This document shows positions 19,344 through 33,294 of a stretch of DNA of 64,000 bases, piece after piece. This DNA is from Cyclina sinensis (Eukaryota; Mollusca; Bivalvia; Venerida; Veneridae). How positions within the stretch are numbered: the stretch's first letter is position 1; each line of letters begins with the position of its first letter. The DNA is taken from contig JAAONU010000002.1 in NCBI GenBank assembly GCA_012932295.1, forward strand, positions 37,445,521 to 37,509,520. Reading direction: 5' to 3'. Under the pieces are notes generated by a model that was not told where the DNA came from, did no database searches, and saw nothing but the letters and a program-made list of their open reading frames with translations. Made by a program: the position numbers and the translations under genes.

Positions 19344-21300
19344 TACAAATTCTCGGACATTTGTCTTTTTCAAGAAAAACATCAAAAATTCTTAATTGCC
19401 TTACACGTAAAACTCCTGTTCCTTTATTAGTCATATTGTTTTCGGCACATCGTACTAAGACAATTTATTTCAGTCTCACTTTGCATGACACAATAGATCA
19501 CAGACTGCAAAATGAGCATAGCAAGCCAACAAACCTTTCTATAAACAAATACGAGTCTTTCTTTGACACGTAAACTTTACAAGCGTTTTTCTGATACTGA
19601 TTGGTATGCCATTTTGACCAAATGTCTTACGGCGCGTCTAATATTACTTACTCATAAATTACAATGGATATTGCTAATCTAAAAATTAAAAATGTCTTTA
19701 AAAGAATTTTTCAAGAAGCATTACTGTGCAGATAAGAAACATTTGAAAACAATCAACAGCTATGATCAGAAGTGAATTGATCGGCAGTATTTATATAGAA
19801 TTGATAAAACATACACCTGGTATGAAAAATTGGTTCCATACACTAATAATTACCGACACGTTGATTTTTTTGACAGTAAATAAAACAGGCCAGCATTACA
19901 GAAGGAAAAAAAATCTTTTCACACGATTCTGAAGGTCAATTATGAACGCTTAAAAGTGTCACATACATTTTCCTTTATTTGTTTACGATTTTTGACCAAT
20001 GGAAATTGAATTCCTACAGCCTTTGACGATCGATACATCGTGGCCCATTTTTTAAATTGAATTTCAAAGAAAAGAAGAAGAAAAAGAAGAAGAAGAAAAT
20101 AACGTGAGCTTAAGAGCTTGATAATAGGACAATTCATAATCATATGGAAGCTTGTCTGAGTTTTGCTCCCACTTACCTTTTGTTTGAATGATTTTTAAAA
20201 AGAAAGCATCGTTCTATGTAATAAAGAAAAAGGTCAACACGTACAAGCGTTATATTGACTAATAGTCCAGGATTAGTCAGTTAAAATGATGGCCATAAAG
20301 TTATATAACCAATACTTAACGTGTGACTGTATTTATAGAATCATTACACTTTGGCGTTTGTGTGCATAAATTACGGTTGTTTTATAGCACCATATTTGAG
20401 GCACTCCGTGCACTGTCATATATATGTCTATGAAACACAGACACTGCACAACAATTGTATATGTGAATATTTTTATTATTATTTCATGGCTAATTGTCAG
20501 GTCAGTTGTGCTTTGCAAGAATAAACATTTTCAAATTTTCATGGAAAGACATGGCAAAGTTTTCGTGAAGTCGTGGAAAAATCTGCATTAAGCCTTATGT
20601 TTTGTGCAATAAAAGTATAAAATAACTTCATACCGGAAACTAGGCGGGGTCAATAAAATTTGCATAATTCTGATGTGCTCACACAATAGCACTGTTGTCT
20701 AACGTATAATAATTACCCATATGAAAAGGGCAACATATAACCTGTGGTTTTAAAGTAATTTATGTGCGTTAATGCAGAAATAAGGCTACAGTATTATCGG
20801 AAGTGGTGCCCTGTCAATTTTACGCTAGAAATGGTATACAAATTGCTATTTGTTACAGAGCTAAAGATAATGTCTGTCCGATAAAAAAAATCATTATCAA
20901 ATACACGAAATATGTTTTTCTTTTTGCTAAATAAAACACGTTTGACGGTATGTTTTATATGATAGCATATTTCTGCCAACACTTAACTGCTTAGTTTTCA
21001 CACAAAAAGATTTAAGTTAACTATGAAAGTGTATGAAATTTTACATCGATTTTCATGAAAGAAAGACAAGTTTCTCGTTAATTACATAAATTTTCTACTC
21101 ACCATACTTGTTGCTGCCTGTAACTGCAAAGTACATCTGCCCTATTTTTGATACATTTATAAATTCTAAAATGTTTCACAGTATGTATGTAAAGTTTTTG
21201 TAAGTTGTTTGAACTTTTTTCGAACGGACCCGCACGTTTTGATGAGTTTAACATCCCCGTTGGGTTGCTGTTCCCTTTCTTAATGCATTCTTCTGAAGTT
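19344..21300. other. Intergenic AT-rich sequence
   Basis: Only an AAG-type purine run at about 20066-20098 stands out. I see no supportable gene. Confidence 0.45.
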
Positions 21301-21572
21301 AAGGTAAAGGTAAAGGTTTCTTATTTAACGTGGGTAGTCAACGAAAGTTCCCACCTGGTGTGGATGGAACAACTTATTTCCAGAAGAGCCCACGGTACGT
21401 GTATTTTACCTCCCCGATCCCCAGTCTAGGCCGATACTGCTGGAAACATTACCCGGTTAGGTTACCACCCAGTCCTGGGAAATCAGTCGATAACTCAGTC
21501 GCTACCCGGAATCGAACCCGGGTCGCTAGCTTTGTAGTCCAACGCACAAACCACTCGGCCACTGAGTCACCT
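21301..21572 (-). mobile_element. tRNA-derived SINE
   Basis: Read on the minus strand, the head at about 21570 carries TGGCCGAGTGG (A box, 21551-21561) and GGTTCGATTCC (B box, 21508-21518) at tRNA-like spacing. It is followed by a non-tRNA body and a 3' tail of TTTACC repeats (21301-21320). The tRNA head is clear but is extended by the body, so this is a retroposon and not a functional tRNA gene. Open frames on the plus strand here are accidental. Confidence 0.82.
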
Positions 21573-23020
21573 GTAATTTAAGTTGGGACATGCCAATCTT
21601 CGAAATTGTATGCATATACATAAAACATGTTTTGCCACGTATTCTCGTAAATGTTTTGACAATCTATATAGGAAGCCATGTGAATGTTCATTCATATTCA
21701 GTTCGATATTTCTTCTGTGCAGAATATAATTATGTATGGGTACATTAATTCAAATCTTAATGCTAATGCACGTTAACTCAAACTGTTAATCAAATATTCA
21801 TTATAAATCGTAAAGATCATCTTAGAAATTCTGACGTCACTTCCTTAAACCATTCTGCACAGATTATTCAATTTCAACGTGCATTATTTCACAAGCATAG
21901 CTTTCATTCATACTTTTGAAATAAAAACCTTTTACTTATTAAATCATCGTATTTCCGATGGGTCGTTGATTATTTTACAGGTTAATCTTTCATTGATGAA
22001 TTAGAAACAAAATTCATCGACTTACATCCGATGCACTGTTGATCATATGACAGCCAAATATTGTATTTTTACCATAAATGACTAATTTTTTGATACTATT
22101 TCCAATGCCCCGTGCTTATTTGACGGGGAAATCCATTAGAGACACCTTAGAAGATAAAGCACCATTTACTGATTATATGACTTTAATTCTGACGCACTTT
22201 TGGTTCTTAAAAATGCAAATCCTTCATCAATATCTTAAAAATAAGAACAATTGCTGAATTAAATCATCTTGTATTCTAAAGCGATGTAACAAAATGTGCC
22301 AGTTCCAGAAAGTGAACAAAACCGTAAGTTTAAAAATATTAAATATTAGGTTATTTCGTGTCTCGTTGGCATTTAATTTCAAAATGTCCCTGTTTCAGTT
22401 TTTGACATGAGATTGTATATTTAACTTTTATTTTAGATCAAAAGACAAGCTGAACCCGCATTTTTTTTGCTCTTTTGATAAAATAAAACTGTTGTATTGG
22501 ATACTTTGTTGTTTTGATGACTATACGATTAAATGCATTCAACTGACCAACAACAAAAAACCGCTTTTATTGACGAAAAGACTAGAACAAAGTCATGGTC
22601 GGCCTAAATCCGTGTACGTGCGATGATTTGTTGACAAACATATTTGACATTGTCTCATTGTTTTCTTTGTAAGAATTCTTAAGGTGGAACTTTATAAATA
22701 ACTATAAATGACTATATCTCATTATAACTAACTATCTCCAGGCCACTTGTGTTGTAATTGTACAGTTTAAGGACAAAACAGACGTTGAATCTGAATATAT
22801 TTATTCACTATCCAGCAATAAGACTCTAGTCGAAACATTCCAGTGGCGGCACTCACATCTTTATATGTTGTTTTCAACAATTTCTGAACGCGTTGAAAAA
22901 AAATCAGACTTTTTAAAATAAAGAATTGTAATGATATTACATTTATCATTGTCTATCGTATCATTTACTTACAATTCCTCGCCAGTGTTATTATAAAGCT
23001 AGCAGTAAACACAATCTCCG
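21573..23020. other. Intergenic AT-rich sequence
   Basis: I see nothing supportable. Confidence 0.4.
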
Positions 23021-23024
23021 AAGC

Positions 23025-23050
23025 AACACACACACACACACACACACACA

Positions 23051-23082
<32 letters not shown>

Positions 23083-23084
23083 CA
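23025..23084. repeat. (CA)n microsatellite with (CGCA)n centre
   Basis: A perfect CA run is interrupted in the middle by about five CGCA units, then returns to CA. Confidence 0.97.
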
Positions 23085-23431
23085 AATGAAAATAAGATTA
23101 TTATCGTATAAATTACATGTATACTTTAGGGTATATACAAAAATGGCACATCCTGTGATATTTAAAGAGACCAGAAAGTGTCACATTGCTTGAATATTAA
23201 TAAACTACTAATAATTTGTAAGTAAAACGAGAGAAGAGCAAGACTCAATTCAAACAAACATACATTGCATACATAGTGACTGTTCACTGGTTGACTGCCC
23301 GCCCGATCACAAAAACATAAATCCGTCGTTAAATAACTCACTGAATGTCAGTTACTACATCACAAAGCAAGTGACCACATAGTGTATGTTTCATACTGTT
23401 ATGACGAAATATTGAGCAGCACTCTGACCAA

Positions 23432-23566
23432 GTTTTAATAGTATCAATACTCAGTCTATTTGATATTTATCACGCTTTTAGTAGTATCAATACTCAGTCT
23501 ATTTGATATTTATCACGCTTTTAATAGTATTAATACTCAGTCTATTTGATATTTATCACGCTTTTA
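23432..23566. repeat. 43-bp tandem repeat, left part
   Basis: Three copies of a 43-bp unit with landmarks AGTATCAATACTCAGTCTAT and TTGATATTTATCACGC. The array is interrupted at 23567 by an element and resumes at 23981. Confidence 0.92.
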
Positions 23567-23980
23567 AAGAGGCTGTACTCCAGATATGACATAAAAAATT
23601 TTTTTTCATAAATTATATATTTAGATGCCGTGAGATTATAACAACATAATATTGTACTTCAAAACTGATTATAAAAGTCAAAATAGAATAAAAAAAATAT
23701 TTTCGCTCCAGCCTGATTTGAACTCTGGACCCTCATGTTAACAAAATATTTCCAACGCTTTTACTATATATTATAGATATTTACTTTAAATCTTATACAA
23801 TATAGTTATACCGTCGCGTTACGGTATAGCACTTTGAAAGGGAAAAAAATCAATTTATAATGTAATTATTTGACTTATTTTTTGTCAGTAGGTTATTTTT
23901 TAAGCATTTATCATAAATATTACAAGAAATTTATAATACAAGAAAACTTTCTTCTTTTGTCATCTGGAGCACAGCCCCTT
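23567..23980. mobile_element. TA-flanked MITE inside a tandem array
   Basis: The 414-bp segment begins AAGAGGCTGTACTCCAGATA and ends in the imperfect inverse TCTGGAGCACAGCCCCTT. It is flanked by TA on both sides (23565-23566 and 23981-23982). Removing it with one TA restores the array sequence CTTTTAATAGTAT, so the insertion point is exact. TA duplication suggests a Tc1/mariner-type source, but a TTTA duplication can also be read, so the superfamily is open. No coding capacity. Confidence 0.8.
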
Positions 23981-24061
23981 TAATAGTATTAATACTCAGT
24001 GTATTTGATATTTATCACGCTTTTAGTAGTATTAATACTCAGTGTATTTGATATTTATCAA
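23981..24061. repeat. 43-bp tandem repeat, right part
   Basis: Two further copies, sharing GTGTATTT in place of GTCTATTT. They continue the array that was split by the MITE. Confidence 0.9.
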
Positions 24062-25034
24062 GTTATATATACACTTCAATCCTTATGACGTTACATTGCT
24101 TTGAAAATGACAGGTAAAACAACTAAAAAGGGAACTCATTTTGGAGTCTATAATAGATAGGTATATTCGTGGTGTTCAGGAGGTTTGTCATATAAAATAA
24201 GACGGGTGATTACTATTTGACATATTCGTCGGTGGGTCACTAGTTTTCGTGCATGACAATGGCAGCTAAAAATGTTGTGCCTCCCTAAGACTGTCAGAAT
24301 GAAAAAAGTAAAAAAAAGAGATAATTTCAGAATTATCTTGACAGACGACACGAGATAACCCGTTTGAGATATAGCTCAGTTATTCACCATTTCTTTAGAC
24401 GTTCGAAGAATAGGAAAAATTTAAATGTTTCAAAAGTCAATCCCGTATGGGTAACCCATTTATTTTCTTAAGAGCAAAAGTAGGTATATGTAAAACTGAA
24501 AAATGGAGCTTATCAGGACTCCCTCCTTAGATAGTAAAGTGTTTGCAAAGTTGACTAGTGAAACAACTTTGGAGCATTGTTTGAGACGTAGGGATTATTT
24601 TCCAACTGCCAACTAGCCTAACGTTGTAGAATTATCAAGAACATGATTTTCTTTAAAAACTATTGGTCCGCCACTCAAGTTTCTGATCCTTTGAGACATA
24701 TCTGTAACTGCTGCACTTTATAAGATGGTTAAACAGCTTAAAATTTTATCAGAAGTTGCATCCCTTAATATCAAGCCCCCACAATGCAACACGTCTGCTC
24801 ATAAAGCACGAACTGTGACCGATTATTAAAGAGAAAAAGGTCCAAGTTACCATTTTCTTCAAACGTGTCCCCTCGTCTTTTTTTGTATTTTAACTTAAAT
24901 GCCTTTATTGGGTAAAATATGAAAGTGTTGATGTCTGCTCGGGTTAGAAGTGTAAATTTGTAGGTAGAATCTTTGTTGATAACAGTGTCAGCCCTGCGAA
25001 AATGCCGGCTTATGAGACACCTATCTTTTCTGTA
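24062..25034. other. Intergenic AT-rich sequence
   Basis: A 102-codon minus-strand frame (24771-25079) is the longest but has no recognisable domain, start context or splice support; I leave it uncalled. Confidence 0.4.
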
Positions 25035-26216
25035 CTTCCCGAATCCCTTTACCTTAAAAAGTGTTTTAGATAATAGCAAGAACCCTGAAGATCCTCGAAA
25101 GCTTAAATGGTCGCAATAATTATTTGTTTCAACGTGTCTTTAACGTGCACATTATTTTCAGACCATATTTTGCAATGTATCATTAAGTTTTACTGTATGG
25201 ACACTTATGAAGATACAGATTTCGTCATCATATTTCTTACTGAATAAATTTAAAACAGATTGACATACATTCGCATAAAAACAGTTTCAAATACGAGCAC
25301 GCATTACATAATTTGACATGTCTCATGATATTTATAGATTTGATTGGCAATAAACACGATTTTATGCAAAATAGGTAGTATTTATGGGTTGCTTACAGCA
25401 TCAAAATTTTATATATATGATTGTATATCTACATCTAAAGACGTTTTCTCGTGTATCAGACATGACCAGGAAAAAGATATAATTATGTCGACAAAATAGA
25501 TTTGTGATCTTTGTTAATTGCTATAATGAAGTACAAATAATTTTTGAGAAAGATATTAATCATATTACAATATATGATATATGTGAAAAACATGCATTCT
25601 TTAATAAGCACTTCAATTAGTTTACAATGCTATGAACATTGTTTACTATGAAAACTTGAAATTTTCAACAAATGCTCTATTTAATTATTTTTCACAAAAC
25701 ACTTCGTGCCGGCTATGTTAAGTCAGGGAATTAATGTTGTCGTTTTTGCTATTATTTCACAACAAAACAAAAAGATCACAGATTTTTGGTTGATCAAAAA
25801 CCGAGCATTTTATACCGGTATAATGACAAAAGTAAAGAAACAGGAAAACAGTTCAAATGTCATACAAAACACGCTAGTATGTCTCAGAGCTTTGCTTTCA
25901 GTCTATAAATAAATTTAACTTTTAATATTTATGTCTTACATTTTTCTCTTTCAAATAAATTCTTTTCAAAGTCACAACACTTTATAACGTACTATAAATC
26001 CAAACATTAACTGAACGTAGCCCTACGCAAGCAAACGTAACAGGTCGTTTCACTCGACCTAGATTATATATAAATAGGTCTGAATATGATGTTTTACCAT
26101 TAAACATGATTTGCTAGCTGCTTACAACAAATAACCAGATGTTATCCTGATTCTTTCTTTCACATAATGATGGGCCACAATAAGGATACAAAAAAGTCGT
26201 TTATATGAAACCTTGT
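25035..26216 (+). repeat. Tandem segmental duplication, copy 1
   Basis: Landmarks such as TGGTCGCAATAATTATTTGT (about 25109), TTTATGGGTTGCTTACAGCA (about 25381), AGACGTTTTCTCGTGTATCA (about 25439) and CGTTTCACTCGACCTAG (about 26045) recur in the same order and orientation about 1.2 kb later. The copy contains about 200 bp (25160-25375) that is missing from copy 2. No gene is visible in either copy. Confidence 0.85.
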
Positions 26217-27512
26217 ACCTCCTAAATCCCTTTGACTTTATCTTAAAAAATGTTTTAAAAAATGACTAAAACCTTGAAGGTCCTCGAACGATTAAATGGT
26301 CGCAATAATTATTTGTTTCAACGTGTTATCAACGTGCAAATTATTTTCAGAACATCTTTTCATGATTTCGTGCAAAACAGATAGTATTTATGGGTTGCTT
26401 ACAGCATCAAAATTTTATATATATGCTTGTATATCTATATTTAAAGACGTTTTCTCGTGTATCAGACATGACCAGGAAATAGAAATAATTATGTCGACAA
26501 AATAGATCTTTGTTTATTGCTATAATGAAACTACAAATAATTTTTGAGAAAGATATTAATCATATTACAATATATGATATATGTGAAGAAACATGCTTTT
26601 TTAATAAGCCCTACCGATAGTTTACAATGCTATGAACATTTTTTGATATAAAACTTGAAAACTCTATCAAATGCTCTGTTTAATTCTTCTTTTTTTTCAC
26701 AAGTGATGTCAAGTCAGGGAATTAATGTTGCCGTTTTTGTTATCATTTCGTAACGGGTTGAAAATAAGTTTATTTAAAATGTTAACGAGTGTCAGATTCT
26801 TTTTATCACATAACCAAAACAACCGTAAATGGGTCTTACCGTTGCTATATTTGTTTCAACTATACTGAAAAAGCTGTTACAAAACATCCGCCAAGAAAAT
26901 AGTTCCAAATGAAATGTCAAAATATGTCGGAAATACTGAAATAGGACGTCTATGATAAAAACATTTTAAAAATGACAAATTGAAAAATAATTTGAAGCAA
27001 GAAGTAAATGCTCAATGATTTGTTAGCCGTTATATTACACGTGTGATATGAAAAAATATATAATGGTTATATTACATTACAAACAACAATTGTTACGTGA
27101 TAAAATGATATAGGTGTTCAGAAAACAGAAACAGGAAAACAGTTCAAACGTCATACAAAACTCGCTGGTATGTCTCAGAGCTTTGCTTTCAGTCTATAAA
27201 TAGATTTAACATAAATATTTGTGTCTTACATTTTTCTCTTTCAAATAAATTCTTTACAAAGTCACAACACTTTTTACGCACTATAAATCCAAACATTATC
27301 TGGACGTAGCCCTACGCAAGCAAAAGTAACAGGTCGTTTCACTCGACCTAGTATGTATATAAATGCGAAAACATGGAGGTCGGTCTGAATACGATGTTTT
27401 ACCATGAAACTTGAATTGCGAGCTGCTTAAGACAAATAAGCAGTTGATATCTTGATTCTTCCTTTCACATCATGATGGGCCACAATGAAATACAAAAAAA
27501 GTCTTTAATATG
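26217..27512 (+). repeat. Tandem segmental duplication, copy 2
   Basis: This is the counterpart of copy 1. It lacks the segment corresponding to 25160-25375 and has gained about 390 bp (about 26740-27130), so insertions and deletions accumulated after the duplication. Confidence 0.85.
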
Positions 27513-29839
27513 GTTTTTTGTGTTGTCTGGCTCGACTCAATAAGAAATACTGAATTATTCGTCTCCGAGTTTATAAAACGGGACTACCTTCTTTTAATTT
27601 CAGTAACAGACTTCTTAAAAGTGAATTTCATGAATTTACATAAATTTTTCATGATTACTCGACTTTCATAAATACACATAATTTGTTTTGCCGCTCGACA
27701 GAAAAAAAACGTTGCTAGAATACATGACCTTTTATATGGATGTTTGCCCATAGTTCATTCTTGCTGAATGTGGTAATTCTATTACGCATCACATTGTTTA
27801 TCTAAAAATACATAAGGGAGAATCCAATAAAACCATCTATAAAGTAAATTGCATACTTCACTACTTCACTATCTATGAGCAAAGGGACTATGAAATATCT
27901 TTCCTGTATGTATGTCAAAATATATAACCATTTCTGTCAAAAACAAGGGTTCTTTTATATTTAAAGAATTATAGAATCTACTTTAAATGTATTCTGTTTT
28001 AAATCAACAGTGCAATTTTTGTTACAATTTGAAATCACATTTCACGCGCAACAAATTTTTTGGTATCGAAACGGACAAAACATATCTTAATTTACCTCAT
28101 TCTCAATAAATTACATAAAACGAGGTACGTCCTTATTTGTTCCGGTGGCGTGTAAGTGAACCTTAAACGCATGCTATTGTCAACCTTCTGATTTTCTGAT
28201 TTACATAGTCTCCCCGATATCTGTGTTGATGGAAATCATATATCTTACTTCTTGAATTTGCCAACGTTTTAGAACCTTTAAACCAAAACCTATATTTCAA
28301 GCAAGAAATGGAATTTCAACATTAACAAGAAACTGAATATCATATATAAATGATGTTCTGACATTCCACAAACTTTAAGTTGAATATTCATGAATATTTT
28401 ACCGAAATACGCAACATACTGACAGACAGATTTAAGAGAAAATGTCTTAAAACTTGACTGTAGTTTTTTCTCATTCTGTTCTTATATTAATTCACGTCCA
28501 CTTTTAACCATTATTTATAACAACCACACCTGGTCATGTTAGCAGCATCTAACAAGAACAGATCTTCTTCGGTCGCTGCGTGATTGTCATAGCGGTTAGC
28601 AATATTTATTTGTCATAGTTATAAAAATGATTGTATACAGTTTCAGATGAAAATTTAAGCTGTCAAAAGAGTTTGTCATAAGCGTCAAAAGTACATATAA
28701 GCAGATATAGAGTATATAAAGAAAAGGAACATAAATGAACTGATAAACTATGTTGTAAAATATTGAATAAGAGAAATTCACTGGCATTGAATGAAACAAG
28801 TCACATTTAAATAAAGTCGAACGTCGCTCTCAAGATTTTAATTTATGCGTTCAGTCTTGAATTTTGAAGGAATTTATCTTTTGTATACTTTTGCTGACTT
28901 TAACGAACGGGATACTATAATAACAAAATGGTTTCATTTTAATTAGCACTGTTTTGCATAATGTACTTGGTCAGACAGGACATATTTTGTCATCATTTCC
29001 AAAAACAATGCAAAGGCATGACATTGTTAAATGTCTATCTGGAAAGTTCCGTTTTGTATGCATACTTCATTACTTTCGTTTTTAAAAATGTTCACCTTTA
29101 AAATATTTACATGATATATTTAGAGATGCATCTTGACATAAATGTAAAGCTTATAAGGGCAAGTCAAAGACATTTCTGAGACAAAGTCGTTTCAACAATA
29201 CCAATATATATGAAGAATATGGCTCTGTAACAAAATAATTACCATGGTGAGATTTAACATTATCTGATCAACGGTAGCTTTTTCTTCTAAAAAAGCCCAG
29301 ATCACTATAAGAATAACTAGTAAAAAGACATTTCCAAAATAAACAATATCACATTTGTTTACAATTATTGCACGCTTATGTGAGAAGTGAAGAATTTTTT
29401 TGCACGATGATACAAGAAATATCATTATATTGCATTAAACCACTTTGTGAGAATTACGCAAAACGAATGTTATTCTGTTTTTCATCCCAAATTAATTTTC
29501 ACAAGCGATTAAGCGATGCGCAAGAGATATAAACACATGATATCTATCATGACTCTTGTTCATCATTGTCGTAGTCGTACCTTTGCTACCAAGACAAAGT
29601 CATAATCTCGGCTTTATGCATTTTTTTCATTAACTTGAATGCTACGTTCAACACTAGATTATTCACTACATAAATGACATAATAGTATTAATTAAAAAGA
29701 ACAACCCTCTTGCCCCCACCGTCGCCCAGCTTAAAAAAACAAACAAACAAAAATAACAGCAACAAAATATTAAAAAAAAAAAAAACAACAACACTCGCAC
29801 ACGGTATTCTACAAGCTTTAAGTTTACTATGACTTTAAA
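27513..29839. other. Intergenic AT-rich sequence
   Basis: I see no supportable feature apart from A-rich low complexity at about 29736-29790 next to the LINE. Confidence 0.4.
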
Positions 29840-32198
29840 GGAAAACTAAAAGTAAAGATCCAAGACAATATTGGAAAATTTTAAAAGGTAAAAGCAATAA
29901 CAAGATAAGCGCCAGTATGACTGATTTATTTAACTTTTTCAAAGAAGTAAATAACAACGAAAACGTTGACAGCAGCAACAATAGCAACAACAATAATAAT
30001 AATAGTAATAATAATAATAATAACAATAATCTTAACGTGCCTTTTAATATAGATGAAGTTGAAAAAGCGATTAAAAATCTTAAAAATAATAAAGCTTGTG
30101 GTTATGATAAAATAGTAAATGAACAGATTAAAGCATCATTTGGGCTGTTGAAAAATTTATATGTTAATTTATTCAATATTGTATTTGATACGGATATTAT
30201 ACCAGAACAGTGGACTATCGGAATAATAAATCCAATTTATAAAAATAAAGGTGATACACTGAAACCAGAAAATTATAGACCTATTACATTGTTAAGTTGT
30301 CTGGGTAAACTTTTTACTAGTTTATTGAACAAACGAATTACCGATTATGTAGAATCTAACGACATTTTAAATAATACTCAAGCAGGTTTTAGAAAGGGGT
30401 ATTCGACGTCTGACAATATTTTTATATTACATCATATAATCAAATTCCTAACTAATAATAGAAAGAAACTATTTTGTTCATTTATAGATTTAAAACAAGC
30501 TTTTGACACGGTTTGGAGAAAGGGCCTTTGGGAGAAACTTAGTAATTTAAATATCCATGGTAAAATGCTAAATGCCATCAAAAATATGTACGATGGCATA
30601 AAGTCTTGCGTAAAGGTCAATTCAGAATTATCTGATTTTTTTACAAGTAACATTGGTGTTCGACAAGGGGAAAATTTGTCCTCCCTTATTATTTTCGCTT
30701 TATCTGAACGATTTGAATGATTTTTATCATAATAATAGTAATGCACAAGGAATCATACTTCAAAATGAAGGAAATGTAAATCAAATGTATAACTTTTTGA
30801 GAATATTTATTTTACTTTATGCAGACGACACTGTCATAATGGCTGAGACCGCTGAAGATCTACAGGAAGCATTAAAAACATATGAACAATACTGCGATAC
30901 ATGGAAATTGAAAGTAAATACTTCAAAAACGAAAATTGTAGTATTCTCAAATGGCAGACAAAGAAGATATAATTTTACATACAATAATGAAGCTATTGAG
31001 GTTGTCAATGATTATAAATATTTAGGTTTATACTTCAGTAAAAGTGGATCGTTTGTTAAATGTAAAAATCATATTGCTGAACAAGCTACTCGTGCTATGT
31101 ACAGTTTAATCAGAAATTCAAGTCGTTTAAGCCTTCCTGTTGATCTACAGATAGATATATTTAATAAAACAGTTAAACCCATACTTATCTATGGCTCAGA
31201 AATTTGGGGGTTTGGAAATCTTGATATAATAGAACGTGTGCAACTGAAATTTCTCAAACATATACTGAAACTAAAACGCTCTACTGCGAATTATTTTGTA
31301 TACGGGGAAACAGGGTGTATGCCAATTTGTGTAGATATTGAAGAAAAAATTATTTCCTTCTGGGCAAGGCTTCTTATAAATGAAAACGGTGAAACACCTA
31401 ACAAATTATCATACTATGTATACAGAAATATTTCAAAGTCAATCGAAAATATGCAGGATGAGGATCTTAAGAAGAAATATCCATGGTTTTATAACGTTAA
31501 ATCAATTTTAATTAAATGCGGATTTTTTAACATATGGGCCGACCAAAATTTTCCGGGTATAAAATGGTTAACATTATCTGTAAAACGAAAATTGCAGGAC
31601 TTATTCATGAGTAACTGGTATTCACTTGTTGAGGATTCACCCAATAGTACATTTTATAAAGCGTTTAAACGATCATTTAGTAGAGAGCCATATCTTTCAT
31701 ATTCACAAAATTCTTTGATCTTTAACTTCGCAAAATTTAGGACAAGAAACCACAGGTTACCTGTTGAGACAGGAGGCTGGAGTCGTCAACCTACACCTTT
31801 GAATGAACGTTTTTGTCCATATTGTAGAAACAAAATAGGTGACGAATTTCATTATCTTTTTGAATGTAATAGGTTCGAAAATGAAAGAAAACTATACTTA
31901 AAACGATACTACTATATACGCCCAAACATGTTTAAAGTTGAACAATTGTTTTGTATGAAAGATACACCTACCTTTTATAAATTAGTTAAATTTTTGAACT
32001 TAATTATAAAGAGTGTAAGAACATAATTTGTAATTATTTAAAACGTATTTAAATTGAATAATATGCATTTGATAGTCATCAATATTTGTATTGCATTAGA
32101 TAGCCTCGTCTTTGTATTGATGTTCATCCTCATATTGCATGTATTGTACATGTTTGAGAGAATAAAGAGCTGTTCTGTTCTGTTCTGTTCTGACCCTA
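29840..32198 (+). pseudogene. 5'-truncated, frameshifted non-LTR retrotransposon (LINE) reverse transcriptase
   Basis: The open frame enters at DPRQYWKILKGK (about 29858), the linker that precedes reverse transcriptase in LINEs; the endonuclease part is missing. RT blocks in order are ENYRPITLLSCLGK, AGFRKGYSTSDNIF, FIDLKQAFDTVW and GVRQGENLS, where the frame breaks at about 30680. They resume in another frame as PLLFSLYLNDL, then the catalytic LYADDTVIM and the thumb. The carboxy end has a zinc knuckle, FCPYCRNKIGDEFHYLFEC, and stops at 32026. The 3' end has AATAAA and a (TGTTC)n tail at 32171-32192, the usual LINE end. An Asn-rich stretch (about 29949-30032) is encoded by an AAT/AAC microsatellite. 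Clade not resolved (jockey, CR1 or related). Confidence 0.9.
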
Positions 32199-33294
32199 AA
32201 TGATTTGCTAACATCTCTTATAATTATATGACATGACCTTAATTAAATTCTGCTTTATGTTTTTACATTAACCAAGGTTCTTTGCGCCCATTATTCGAAA
32301 CACAAGCATGATATGTGCATGTTTTGGCAACCGTTTTGCAGTTTGCTGACAATTCTTTAAAATAAGGCTGTTAGTACTTGTACATTATTATTTAATGGCA
32401 CAGAAGTGGTATAAACGATATAAACGAGTTGACTTTAGAAATGTTTGTGATGTTTTCTTCAAAGCGTCCAACCACTTAATGTAAATCAGAATCTAGAAGC
32501 TGCCTGCTTATGTTCAAACATTGCAATTAGTTAAAGTCATATGTAAACTGGAAGAAATAAGTTATGTGGGTTTGAAAAACGTTTATGGTCCGCTTTAGAT
32601 TTTAAAAGGTATTAAACATTATCATTTTTGCTAGTTTTATGTACAGAAGGTTTTAAATAACATTTCGTCTTGTATAAATTAACACTGTTCGCATTATTAA
32701 TTTTGTCAGACAAGCTATCTTTGGACATTTTCATAATTTAACCTGGAGAATTATGAAAACTCTAGATACAAATTCATGAAATGTATTAGAAAGTCAAAAG
32801 GAAACCTTACATGCAGTAATTGTCAATAAAACATGATCATTTCAATCACTTGTATTTTTCATCGATTTTCATGTTGACATGTTCACGCGTACTTATCATC
32901 AAATTACTCCCGTCGATGATCAGTACGATTACGTAAAAAATCTATTACAAGCGTCCTTACATTTGTTTGTAAACGGTACTTGTTAATTATGCGATCATAC
33001 TTGTCATTTTATGTAAGTTCCCAACCCATCTTAGCGACACAAGCAGTTTTATTTGTACACTAGGCTAGAGCGAAGCTAGACACAATGTGTTATTGTGACG
33101 CGAAGTTGACATGAACAAGACAAAGATGTACCTGTCTTCTTGATGACAGCTTAACTGACATATACGTGGAGAGGAGAGAAACACTCACGGAAAACAATAT
33201 TGACGCAGCGAACCGTTGAACAGAATATACAAAAACGGAAGATTTGTAGTAAGACAAGGTGCCATTTTCGGATGTAAACTGTTCAAGATCAGAC
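32199..33294. other. Gene B upstream region
   Basis: No TATA box or other promoter element could be fixed. The sequence before the start (33060-33294) is less AT-rich than its surroundings and is likely the 5' untranslated exon. Confidence 0.35.

Noticed and set aside
21501..21572. Functional tRNA gene on the minus strand
   Set aside because: Boxes are present, but no proper acceptor-stem end is apparent and a long SINE body with a tail follows.
24771..25079. 102-codon minus-strand frame
   Set aside because: No recognisable domain, atypical composition and partial overlap with the segmental duplication, whose second copy does not keep the frame visible.
29835..30026. Poly-leucine minus-strand frame
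   Set aside because: Antisense of the Asn-coding microsatellite in the LINE.
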